This document shows, piece after piece, positions 9,727 to 16,742 of a DNA stretch of 64,000 nt. The stretch's first letter is position 1. Each line of letters begins with the position of its first letter. The notes under the pieces were generated by a model. That model was not told where the DNA came from. It saw only the letters and a list, made by a program, of their open reading frames with translations, and did no database searches. The translations under genes and the position numbers were made by a program. This stretch comes from Enterobacter asburiae (GTDB lineage Bacteria > Pseudomonadota > Gammaproteobacteria > Enterobacterales > Enterobacteriaceae), in NCBI GenBank assembly GCA_011754535.1, contig JAAQVN010000001.1, positions 558,001 through 622,000 of the forward strand. The letters are read 5' to 3'.

Positions 9727-9820
9727 ACGCGGTAATAAGTAAACCCTATCGCCATCACATTTTTGCGTCACCACGCCTGAACGTTTTCGTTTCCCCGGCG
9801 CGCGTTTTGCCGCTGGAATA

Positions 9821-9836
9821 CGTGATATTCATCACG
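9821..9836. promoter_or_regulatory. CRP-like site 1 upstream of the EF_0829-type operon
   Basis: CGTGATATTCATCACG is a perfect palindrome with the CRP core GTGA-N6-TCAC. It lies about 170-185 bp upstream of the first gene of the operon. Prediction by inspection only. Confidence 0.55.
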
Positions 9837-9871
9837 CAAATACCGTTATTAATCCAGATTCACCGCATTTA

Positions 9872-9887
9872 TGTGGCACAGATCACT
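9872..9887. promoter_or_regulatory. CRP-like site 2 upstream of the EF_0829-type operon
   Basis: TGTGG-CACAGA-TCACT matches the CRP consensus TGTGA-N6-TCACA at eight of ten positions. Its centre is 51 bp from that of site 1, close to five helical turns, so the two would lie on one face of the DNA. Confidence 0.5.
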
Positions 9888-9900
9888 GCTGCGGCTCGCC

Positions 9901-9920
9901 TTTCCACTTCGAAGTGGAAA
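9901..9920. promoter_or_regulatory. 20-bp perfect palindrome, candidate operator
   Basis: TTTCCACTTCGAAGTGGAAA is a perfect inverted repeat with no loop, 87 bp upstream of the first operon gene and just downstream of the second CRP-like site. No T-run follows, so it is not a terminator. It is the best candidate binding site for the PRD/EIIB/EIIA regulator encoded at 16743-18653. The assignment is an inference. Confidence 0.6.
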
Positions 9921-10006
9921 ACAACTCGCTACAAACAATTCCCCCCCAACGTTAGTTTTATTCCAGAGCCATTAACGGGGTAAGACCAGTGATTAACGGA
10001 GCGGTA

Positions 10007-10327
10007 ATGAACGACGTTGGGGAACAGGCGGAGCAAACAGAACAGCTCGCGACCACCATGCTGCAGCAGGTTTATGCCCTGCTGGCCCGAAACAACATCA
10101 TCCCCAATGCGGTACAGGAGCAGATGCTCACCTCCCACGTGCGCGCAATGGCGCACCGGTCCGTGACCGGCGAGCCGCTGCCGGAGGTAGAAGCAGAGCT
10201 GTTTGACGAAATTTCACCAGATTCAATGCAACTTGCCCGTGAAGTGGTAGCGCAGTTTGGCAATCTTCCTGATGAAGAGGCCTGGCTGCTCTCCGTTCAC
10301 TTTGAAGTCGCGAAAGACAACCTTTAA
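10007..10327 (+). CDS. Small stand-alone PRD-domain protein (EF_0829/AHA_3910 family)
   Basis: A protein of 106 residues that consists of a single PTS regulation domain (PRD). From the ATG at 10007, histidines at about residues 44, 50 and 98 sit where PRDs carry their phosphorylation sites (TSHVRAMAHRSVTGEPLPE and WLLSVHFEVAK). There is no DNA- or RNA-binding domain, so it could be a phosphorylation-dependent partner of the larger regulator of this cluster. An in-frame GTG at 9989 with GGGG upstream is an alternative start giving 112 residues. First gene of a tightly spaced operon that runs to 15472; the next start codon is 10 bp downstream. Confidence 0.85.
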   Translation: MNDVGEQAEQTEQLATTMLQQVYALLARNNIIPNAVQEQMLTSHVRAMAHRSVTGEPLPEVEAELFDEISPDSMQLAREVVAQFGNLPDEEAWLLSVHFEVAKDNL

Positions 10328-10337
10328 GGAGCAACAC

Positions 10338-10700
10338 ATGGAACAGATTACAGTCGTGATTGGCGATCGCCTGGGCAAAGGTCAGAAAGTGGCTGCCGGT
10401 GTGGAAAAAGCAGGCGGACGCGCGGTGGTTGTGCCGGGCATGGCGGCTGACATGAAGCTCGGCGACGTGATGAAAGCGGAAAATGCCACTTTCGGCATCT
10501 CCTTCTGCGGCAGCGGCGGTGCGGGCGCTATCACCGCGCAAACCAAATATGGCTACAAAGCCAAATACGGCATGCGTTCCGTGGATGAGGGCGTGACCGC
10601 CATCAACGAAGGCTGCAACGTGCTGGGCTTCGGCTTTATGGATAAAGAAGAGCTGGGCGAGCGTCTGGTACAGGCGTGGCAGAAGAAATACGGCGCATAA
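10338..10700 (+). CDS. Glycine-rich SFCGS family protein
   Basis: Soluble protein of 120 residues, family of unknown function named after its SFCGS motif, seen here as GISFCGSGGAGAI near residue 53. Two resemblances can be read by eye. The order of the motif, the following basic segment and then EGCNVLGFGF recalls the CGTG...NDANVLALG arrangement of RpiB/LacAB sugar-phosphate isomerases. A conserved cysteine in a glycine-rich loop early in an alpha/beta fold also recalls PTS EIIB domains. Neither is proven. The start MEQITVVIGDR has AAGGAG at 10326-10331. Always found with DUF4310-4312 genes, as recalled from family descriptions; the next gene starts 2 bp after the stop. Confidence 0.88.
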   Translation: MEQITVVIGDRLGKGQKVAAGVEKAGGRAVVVPGMAADMKLGDVMKAENATFGISFCGSGGAGAITAQTKYGYKAKYGMRSVDEGVTAINEGCNVLGFGFMDKEELGERLVQAWQKKYGA

Positions 10701-10702
10701 GC

Positions 10703-11002
10703 ATGAAAGAACAGTTCACAACCACGGTGAGAGTGAAGGGCAAAGGCGACGCCAAAGCGCGCGCCTTTGCTGACGCGCTCAACCACGTTCAGGCTGCGGT
10801 GATGAAAGCCTCACCGCATATCTTACTGCGTATTGAGCCACAGGATGTGCAGGTTGTTCAGGCGCAAGAAGCGGTGCGTAAAGAAGCGTTTCTGTTCTTC
10901 TTTTTGCGCCGGGAGAGACGCACCTACAGCGTGGAGCTGGATGTGACCGTCAACGTGACCGCCATCAATCTCGACCGGGTGGATTTCGTCACGCAACGCT
11001 GA
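10703..11002 (+). CDS. DUF4312 family protein
   Basis: Small soluble protein of 99 residues, function unknown. It has a hydrophilic N-terminal part (EQFTTTVRVKGKGDAKARAF) followed by a strand-rich C-terminal half with an aromatic-basic patch FLFFFLRRERRTYSVELDV. No signal peptide or membrane helix is convincing. Third gene of the operon, starting two bases after the SFCGS gene. Constant company with two membrane proteins (DUF4311, DUF4310) suggests a cytoplasmic component of a transporter; that is an inference. Confidence 0.87.
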   Translation: MKEQFTTTVRVKGKGDAKARAFADALNHVQAAVMKASPHILLRIEPQDVQVVQAQEAVRKEAFLFFFLRRERRTYSVELDVTVNVTAINLDRVDFVTQR

Positions 11003-11025
11003 TTATTCATAAAAAGGGCAGACTG

Positions 11026-11802
11026 ATGTTCTTAATTATATTAATAAAATCGCTCATCATCGGCGGCCTGGTAGGCGTCGGTGTTGGCGCCGGGGCTGCA
11101 CGCATGTTTCATGCGCCTACCACTCAGGGTATGGGCGCGTTTCGTACGTTGGGGGAACTGAACTCCTGCGAAGGGGATCCGGCTTCTCACTTCTCCTTTG
11201 GGTTAGGTTTCTTCTTTAACGCCTGGGCCTCTTCCGTGGCTGCAGGCGCCTTCACACAGGACGTTGACCACCGCATCATCCCGAACTGGGGTGCTGCTGC
11301 ACTGATGATCAAAAACCGTAACGTCGGCGAAACGCTGCACGATCCCCGCAAAATGGCGATTGCCTGCGGTGTGATTGGCATGCTCGTCGTCACCTTCCTT
11401 AACCTGACCGCTTCCTCCGTTCCGGCCGCGCTTCAGGTCACCGCCGTGAAGGTACTGGTGCCTGCCGCGAACCTGCTGGTGAACACCGTCATGCCGGTGA
11501 TCTTCTGGCTGGCGGCTATCGACGCGGGTAAAAAATCGGGCTTCTGGGCCACCATCTTCGGCGGCGCGGCGCAGCTGATTATGGGCAACGCCGTACCGGG
11601 CCTGGTGCTGGGGATCCTGATCGGTAAAGGCGTGGAAGAGAGCGGCTGGAACCACGTCACCAAAGTGATGATGGCGGCTATCGTCCTGCTCTTCGTGCTG
11701 AGCGGCTTCTTCCGCGGCTTCGACATGAAGATGATCGAATCCTTCCATCTGACCGTGCCGAACTGGCTCGATATGATCCACAACTCGCTCAGCGGTAAAT
11801 AA
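11026..11802 (+). CDS. DUF4311 family integral membrane protein
   Basis: Membrane protein of 258 residues with six or so predicted helices: residues 3-25, 56-76, 107-128, 137-166, 176-201 and 213-230. Glycine-rich helices such as GGLVGVGVGAGAARMF and a conserved polar loop with NSCEGDPASHFSFGLGFFFN are notable. Function unknown. Together with the DUF4310 protein encoded 13 bp downstream it probably forms the membrane part of a transporter for the substrate degraded by the downstream enzymes. RBS AAAAAGGGCAGACTG before the ATG. Confidence 0.87.
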   Translation: MFLIILIKSLIIGGLVGVGVGAGAARMFHAPTTQGMGAFRTLGELNSCEGDPASHFSFGLGFFFNAWASSVAAGAFTQDVDHRIIPNWGAAALMIKNRNVGETLHDPRKMAIACGVIGMLVVTFLNLTASSVPAALQVTAVKVLVPAANLLVNTVMPVIFWLAAIDAGKKSGFWATIFGGAAQLIMGNAVPGLVLGILIGKGVEESGWNHVTKVMMAAIVLLFVLSGFFRGFDMKMIESFHLTVPNWLDMIHNSLSGK

Positions 11803-11815
11803 CAGGAGCCTCTAC

Positions 11816-12457
11816 ATGGAACAGAATAAAGGTTTTTGGTATGCCGACTGGTCGTTCCCGATCTTCGTTGGCCTGCTCTCCTCCGGCGTCTTCGCCGGGA
11901 CGCACATGTACTACCTCTACGGCATCGGCGCGTTTAACGAAGTGGCCTTCGTGGCGATGCTGAAAGCGGGGATTGATACCGGCGTCTACGGCGCGGTGGC
12001 GGCGTTCGGCGCAAGTTTCCTGTTCGCCCGCATTATCGAAGGGTCGCTGGTCGGTATTCTTGATATCGGCGGTGCGATCCAGACCGGCGTGGGCCTCGGC
12101 GTTCCGGCGCTGCTGCTGGGCGCGGGGATCATGTTCCCGGTGACCAACTTCATCGCCTCGCTGATTACCGGCCTGGTGATTGGTCTGGCGATCGGCTACG
12201 TCATCATCCTGGCGCGTAAGTTCACCATCAACCAGAGCAACTCTACCTACGGTGCAGACGTGATGATGGGCGCGGGCAACGCCTCCGGCCGCTTCCTCGG
12301 GCCATTGATTATCCTCAGCGCCATGACCGCCTCCATTCCTATCGGCGTCGGTTCACTGGTGGGCGCGCTGCTGTTTTACATCTGGCAGAAGCCGATTACC
12401 GGTGGCGCTATCCTCGGCGCAATGATTTTGGGCTGGCTGTTCCCGGTCGCCCTTTAA
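11816..12457 (+). CDS. DUF4310 family integral membrane protein
   Basis: Membrane protein of 213 residues with about six hydrophobic segments, among them PIFVGLLSSGVFAGTHMYYL, a long stretch at 75-135 (GGAIQTGVGLGVPALLLGAG, ITGLVIGLAIGYVIILA) and ILGAMILGWLFPVAL at the C-terminus. No ABC, MFS or classical PTS EIIC motif is recognisable. Predicted partner of the DUF4311 protein. RBS ACAGGAGCC. It closes the transporter half of the operon; a GC-rich hairpin separates it from the enzyme half. Confidence 0.87.
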   Translation: MEQNKGFWYADWSFPIFVGLLSSGVFAGTHMYYLYGIGAFNEVAFVAMLKAGIDTGVYGAVAAFGASFLFARIIEGSLVGILDIGGAIQTGVGLGVPALLLGAGIMFPVTNFIASLITGLVIGLAIGYVIILARKFTINQSNSTYGADVMMGAGNASGRFLGPLIILSAMTASIPIGVGSLVGALLFYIWQKPITGGAILGAMILGWLFPVAL

Positions 12458-12462
12458 TACCT

Positions 12463-12482
12463 GCGGGCGCTCCGGCGCCCGC
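12463..12482 (+). other. Intercistronic hairpin between transporter and enzyme genes
   Basis: GCGGGCGC, loop TCCG, GCGCCCGC, an 8-bp perfect GC stem with no T-run. It sits in the 42-bp gap between the DUF4310 gene and the amidohydrolase gene. It could stabilise the upstream mRNA segment or reduce downstream expression. Confidence 0.6.
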
Positions 12483-12499
12483 CTTATCAGGAGATCCTC

Positions 12500-13633
12500 A
12501 TGTTTGATTTACTCCTGCGCCGTGCGCGCCTCGCCGACGATACCCTGACCGATATCGCCATTCAGGACGGAAAGATCGCCGCGACGGGCGACATTGACGC
12601 TCCCGCCCATAAAACGGTTGAGCTGAACGGCGACGTGTTCGTCAGCGCAGGCTGGATTGACTCCCACGTTCACTGCTACCCGAACTCCCCGATTTACCAC
12701 GACGAGCCGGACAGCGTGGGCATTGCCACCGGCGTTACCACCGTGGTGGACGCGGGCAGTACCGGGGCCGACGACGTGGACGATTTCTACGACATCACCC
12801 GCAAAGCTTCCACCGAAGTCTTTGCCCTGCTGAACATCTCCCGCGTGGGGCTGATTGCCCAGAACGAGCTGGCCAACATGGCGAATATTGACGCCGAGGC
12901 GGTGAAGCAGGCGGTGAAGCGCCATCCGGATTTTATCGTCGGCCTGAAGGCGCGCATGAGTAGTAGCGTGGTCGGTGAAAACGGCATTACGCCGCTGGAG
13001 CGCGCCAAAGCCATTCAGAAAGAGAACGGCGACCTGCCGCTGATGGTGCACATTGGCAACAACCCGCCGAACCTCGACGAAATTGCCGAGCTGCTGAGCT
13101 CGGGCGACATCATCACCCACTGCTACAACGGCAAGCCAAACCGCATTCTGACGTCCTCCGGCGAGCTGCGCGCCTCCATCACCTCCGCCCGGAAGCGCGG
13201 TGTGCGTCTGGACGTCGGCCACGGCACGGCGAGCTTCAGCTTTGAGGTGGCGAAACGCGCCATCGCGATGGGCATTCTGCCGCACACCATCAGCTCGGAT
13301 ATCTACTGCCGCAACCGCATCAACGGCCCGGTGGGCTCGCTGGCGAGCGTGATGTCGAAATTCCTCGCCATCGGCATGTCGCTGCCGCAGGTGATTGACT
13401 GCGTGACCGCCAACGCCGCCGACGGCCTGCGCCTGACGCGCAAGGGTTGCATCCAGCCGGGTCTCGACGCCGACCTGACGCTGTTCACGATTAAACGCCA
13501 GCCAACGGTGCTGACAGACGCTGAAAACGACAGCCTGCAGGCTGAACACATTCTGGTGCCGCTTGCCGCGATCCGCGCGGGCAAGGGCTACATGACCGAA
13601 CAAGGGAGCACGGAACATGCCTTCGATTTATGA
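12500..13633 (+). CDS. Amidohydrolase-superfamily deacetylase (EF_0837/AHA_3915 family)
   Basis: Metal-dependent hydrolase of 377 residues, dihydroorotase-like. The binuclear metal site is readable: HVH at 56-58, a likely carboxylated lysine at 150 (VGLKARMS), His184 (MVHIG), His207 (ITHCYN) and Asp267 (SSDIYC). Annotated families of this type are called amidohydrolase/deacetylase. In this operon it would remove an N-acyl group, or open a ring, before the ammonia-lyase acts; the substrate is not known. RBS AGGAG at 12489-12493. The 3' end overlaps the next gene by 17 bp. Confidence 0.88.
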   Translation: MFDLLLRRARLADDTLTDIAIQDGKIAATGDIDAPAHKTVELNGDVFVSAGWIDSHVHCYPNSPIYHDEPDSVGIATGVTTVVDAGSTGADDVDDFYDITRKASTEVFALLNISRVGLIAQNELANMANIDAEAVKQAVKRHPDFIVGLKARMSSSVVGENGITPLERAKAIQKENGDLPLMVHIGNNPPNLDEIAELLSSGDIITHCYNGKPNRILTSSGELRASITSARKRGVRLDVGHGTASFSFEVAKRAIAMGILPHTISSDIYCRNRINGPVGSLASVMSKFLAIGMSLPQVIDCVTANAADGLRLTRKGCIQPGLDADLTLFTIKRQPTVLTDAENDSLQAEHILVPLAAIRAGKGYMTEQGSTEHAFDL

Positions 13634-14735
13634 GAAGTATAATTTAAAGCAGGTTATCAACACCTCTGGCCGCATGACGGCGCTGGGCGTCTCCACGCCG
13701 CGCCCGGAAGTGGTGCAGGCGGCGATGGACGGCATGAATCACTATTTCGAGATGAAGGATCTGGTTAACAAAACCGGGGAGTACATCGCGAAGCTGCTGG
13801 ACGTGGAGGGCGCGACGGTGGTCTCCTGCGCGTCGGCGGGCATTGCCCAGTCCGTGGCGGCGGTGCTGGTGAAAGACAGCGACTGGCTGCTGGAAAACCT
13901 GCACGTGACCCCGATTGAGAACAACGAAATCGTCCTGCCGAAAGGCCACAACGTGAACTTTGGCGCGCCGGTGGGCACCATGGTGGCGCTGGGCGGCGGC
14001 AAGCTGGTGGAGGCGGGCTACGCCAACGAATGCTCTGCCGATCAGCTGGCGGCGGCGATCACCCCGCGCACCGCGGCGATCCTCTACATTAAATCGCACC
14101 ACTGCGTTCAGAAAAGCATGCTCAGCGTCGAGCAGGCGGCGGTCGTGGCGCGCAAGCACGATCTCCCGCTGATCGTCGATGCGGCGGCAGAAGAAGATCT
14201 GCACGCCTACTACCGCTCCGGCGCGGATCTGGTGATCTACAGCGGCGCGAAGGCGATTGAAGGGCCAACCAGCGGGCTGGTGATCGGCAAAACCCAGTAC
14301 GTTGAGTGGGTGAAGCGCCAGACTGCGGGCATTGGCCGTGCGATGAAGGTCGGGAAAGAGGGCATTCTTGGTCTGACCTGCGCCATCGAACACTACCTGA
14401 CGGCGACCAAAGAGAGCGGGGCCGAGATGGTGGCGAAGATGACGCCGTTTATCGAGGCGCTCAACACCCTGAACGGCGTGACCGCGCGCGTGGTCTGGGA
14501 CAGCGCCGGTCGCGATATCGCGCGCACCGAGATTAAGTTCGACGAAGCCGCAACGGGCGTCGGCACGGGCGATCTGGTGGCGAAACTCAAACAGGGCGAA
14601 TACGCCATTTACTTCCGTGGCTACAAGGCCAACGAAGGGATTATCGAGGCGGACGTGCGCAGCGTGAGCGCTGACCAGCTGAATATCGTCTACCGCCGCA
14701 TTAGCGAAGTATTAGGACAGGAGAAAAACGCATGA
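13617..14735 (+). CDS. DgaE-like PLP-dependent ammonia-lyase
   Basis: Fold-type I PLP enzyme of 372 residues, SelA-like. The PLP-binding lysine is probably K212 in YSGAKAIEGPTSG, and the ring-nitrogen aspartate D188 in LIVDAAAEEDLH. Salmonella DgaE converts D-glucosaminate 6-phosphate to 2-keto-3-deoxygluconate 6-phosphate plus ammonia; family membership suggests the same or a related amino-sugar-acid phosphate here. It overlaps the amidohydrolase gene by 17 bp and the aldolase gene by 4 bp, so the three enzymes are translationally coupled. The mannose-type PTS found with dgaEF in Salmonella is absent; the DUF4310-4312 set takes its place. Confidence 0.88.
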   Translation: MPSIYEKYNLKQVINTSGRMTALGVSTPRPEVVQAAMDGMNHYFEMKDLVNKTGEYIAKLLDVEGATVVSCASAGIAQSVAAVLVKDSDWLLENLHVTPIENNEIVLPKGHNVNFGAPVGTMVALGGGKLVEAGYANECSADQLAAAITPRTAAILYIKSHHCVQKSMLSVEQAAVVARKHDLPLIVDAAAEEDLHAYYRSGADLVIYSGAKAIEGPTSGLVIGKTQYVEWVKRQTAGIGRAMKVGKEGILGLTCAIEHYLTATKESGAEMVAKMTPFIEALNTLNGVTARVVWDSAGRDIARTEIKFDEAATGVGTGDLVAKLKQGEYAIYFRGYKANEGIIEADVRSVSADQLNIVYRRISEVLGQEKNA

Positions 14736-15472
14736 AACTGACCCCCAACTTTTACCGTGACCGCGTCTGTCTGAACGTGCTGGCCGGCTCAAAGGCTAAC
14801 GCCAGCGCCATTTACGAGGCGGCGGAAGGCCACGTGCTGGTGGGCGTGCTCTCCAAAAATTACCCGGACGTGGCGAGCGCCGTTGTCGATATGCGTGAAT
14901 ATGCCGCGCTGATTGATAACGCGCTTTCCGTCGGCCTCGGCGCGGGGGATCCGAACCAGTCTGCGATGGTGAGCGAAATCTCCCGTCAGGTGCAGCCGCA
15001 GCACGTCAACCAGGTCTTTACCGGCGTGGCCACCAGCCGCGCGCTGCTGGGGCAGAATGAGTCTGTGGTCAACGGTCTGGTCTCTCCGACCGGCACCATC
15101 GGCATGGTAAAAATCTCCACCGGTCCGCTGAGCAGCGCAGCACCGGACGGCATCGTGCCGGTTGAAACGGCGATTGCCCTGCTGAAAGATTTCGGCGGCA
15201 GCTCCATCAAATACTTCCCGATGGGCGGCCTGAAGTGCCGTGACGAATACAAAGCGGTGGCGGAAGCCTGCGCCCGTCACGACTTCTGGCTGGAGCCAAC
15301 CGGAGGTATCGATCTGGAAAACTATGAGGAGATCCTGCAGATCGCCCTCGACGCGGGCGTGAGCAAAATCATCCCGCATATCTACAGCTCGATTATCGAC
15401 AAGGCCAGCGGCGACACGCGTCCGGAAGATGTGCGTACGCTGCTTGTGATGACGAAGAAGCTGGTGACGTAG
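14732..15472 (+). CDS. DgaF-like 2-keto-3-deoxygluconate-6-phosphate aldolase
   Basis: TIM-barrel aldolase of 246 residues (EF_0840/DgaF type). The Schiff-base lysine is probably K160 in SSIKYFPMGGLKCRDEY, and the phosphate-binding loop is EPTGGIDLENY near residue 190. It would cleave KDGP to pyruvate and glyceraldehyde 3-phosphate, the last step of D-glucosaminate breakdown. The ATG overlaps the end of the ammonia-lyase gene (ATGA type). A 76-bp repeat hairpin pair follows directly and may end or dampen the operon transcript. Confidence 0.88.
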   Translation: MKLTPNFYRDRVCLNVLAGSKANASAIYEAAEGHVLVGVLSKNYPDVASAVVDMREYAALIDNALSVGLGAGDPNQSAMVSEISRQVQPQHVNQVFTGVATSRALLGQNESVVNGLVSPTGTIGMVKISTGPLSSAAPDGIVPVETAIALLKDFGGSSIKYFPMGGLKCRDEYKAVAEACARHDFWLEPTGGIDLENYEEILQIALDAGVSKIIPHIYSSIIDKASGDTRPEDVRTLLVMTKKLVT

Positions 15473-15478
15473 TATCTG

Positions 15479-15554
15479 CCCTCACCCTAACCCTCTCCCA
15501 AAGGGAGAGGGAACTTTTACCCCCTCTCCCTTTGGGAGAGGGCCGGGGTGAGGG
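15479..15554. repeat. CCCTC/GAGGG intergenic repeat, copy 2 (inverted pair)
   Basis: Two units in inverted orientation: CCCTCACCCTAACCCTCTCC and its hairpin partner, then CCCCCTCTCCCTTTGGGAGA with GGGCCGGGGTGAGGG. Each unit has its own short hairpin and the two can pair with each other, in the manner of a BIME. Between the aldolase and lactonase genes. Confidence 0.85.
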
Positions 15555-15586
15555 AAAACAAACCGCACAAATATAAAGGAGCCACC

Positions 15587-16723
15587 ATGCACACCCGTAC
15601 CCTGCTTGTTGCTTCACTCTCAATGTTCTCCACTGCCGCTGTCGCCCAGACGCAATACGCCTGGGTGGGCACCTACAACCCCAACGGGGAAGGGCTGTAC
15701 CGCTTTACCGTTGACCCACAAACCGGCGCGCTGGCGAATAAAACGCTGGTGAGCAAGCTGCCGAACGCCGCGCAGCTGACCGTCTCGCACGACGGCAAAA
15801 CGCTCTATCTGGCAAGCGAAGTGGAGCAGGGCTTGGTGCAGGCGCTGCGGGTGGGGGATAACGGCGAGCTAAGCGAACTGAATCAGGTGGCTTCCGGCGG
15901 TGCGGGGCCGGTGTACCTGTCGCTGACGCCGAGCGGCCAGCATCTGCTGGTGGCGAACTATGTCAGCGGATCGATTGCCGTGTTGCCCGTCAACGCGGAC
16001 GGCAGCCTGGGTGACGCTACGGACAAACATCAGGATCAAGGGGAACCGGGCGCGGCGAAGCCGGAAGCGGCTGTCGAAGGTAGCTTTGCCATCAGCGATC
16101 ACAATGGTCCCCATGCGCACATGATCGCTGCCGATCCGAGCGGGAAATATGTTTTTTCTACCGATCTGGGGCTGGATCGTATCTATCAGTACCGCTTTGA
16201 CGATCGAACCGGAAAGCTGACGCCGAACGATCCGCCGTTTATCAGCGCCTCCTCAAAAGGCGCCGGCCCGCGCCACTTTGTCTTTACGCCAAAGGGGGAC
16301 GCCCTGTGGCTGATTAACGAAGAGGCGTCTACGCTCACCCATTATGCGCTGGACAGCAGCGGCAGGCTGAAAGAGGGCAAAACGGTCTCTGCCCTGCCGG
16401 ACGGCTATAAAGGCACCAGCTTTGCAGCCGGGCTCGCATTAAGCGCCGACGGTAAGCAGCTGTATGTGGCTAACCGTTTGCATAACAGCATCGGGCACTT
16501 TACCGTAACAGCGGAGGGCACGCTGACCCATCAGGACGACGTGTGGACCCGCGGCGACTACCCGCGCACCCTGACGCTCGATAAACAGGGACGCTGGCTG
16601 TACGTCATGAACCAGCGCAGCGACAACATTACCCGTTTCCGCGTGGCGCAGGACGGCAAGCTGAGCTTCGAGCCTGACTATACCCCGGTCGGCAGCCCAT
16701 CCCAGATGGTCATTTCACCTTAA
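15587..16723 (+). CDS. Secreted beta-propeller lactonase (6-phosphogluconolactonase-like)
   Basis: Protein of 378 residues of the YbhE/Pgl-type seven-bladed propeller family. A signal peptide of about 20 residues (MHTRTLLVASLSMFSTAAVA) ends before QTQYAWVGTYNP, so the protein is periplasmic, unlike cytoplasmic Pgl. Repeated blade motifs such as LTVSHDGKTLYLASE, LSADGKQLYVANR and DKQGRWLYVMNQ are visible. In this setting it may open aldonolactones outside the inner membrane before uptake. The ATG at 15587 has AAAGGAG at 15575-15581; an upstream ATG 13 codons earlier falls inside the repeat. It is 19 bp from the regulator gene and probably cotranscribed with it. Confidence 0.85.
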   Translation: MHTRTLLVASLSMFSTAAVAQTQYAWVGTYNPNGEGLYRFTVDPQTGALANKTLVSKLPNAAQLTVSHDGKTLYLASEVEQGLVQALRVGDNGELSELNQVASGGAGPVYLSLTPSGQHLLVANYVSGSIAVLPVNADGSLGDATDKHQDQGEPGAAKPEAAVEGSFAISDHNGPHAHMIAADPSGKYVFSTDLGLDRIYQYRFDDRTGKLTPNDPPFISASSKGAGPRHFVFTPKGDALWLINEEASTLTHYALDSSGRLKEGKTVSALPDGYKGTSFAAGLALSADGKQLYVANRLHNSIGHFTVTAEGTLTHQDDVWTRGDYPRTLTLDKQGRWLYVMNQRSDNITRFRVAQDGKLSFEPDYTPVGSPSQMVISP

Positions 16724-16742
16724 GCTGTAAGAGGACAAACCC

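Noticed and set aside
9872-9890. TGGCAC followed by CTGC, a possible sigma-54 promoter before the EF_0829-type operon
   Set aside because: The GG to GC spacing is 11 bases, not 10, and the regulator of the cluster lacks the AAA+ domain needed for sigma-54 activation. The bases fit a CRP-like site better.
12509-13618. Open frame of 369 codons on the minus strand
   Set aside because: Mirror of the amidohydrolase gene, which has all its metal ligands. Composition is that of a shadow frame.
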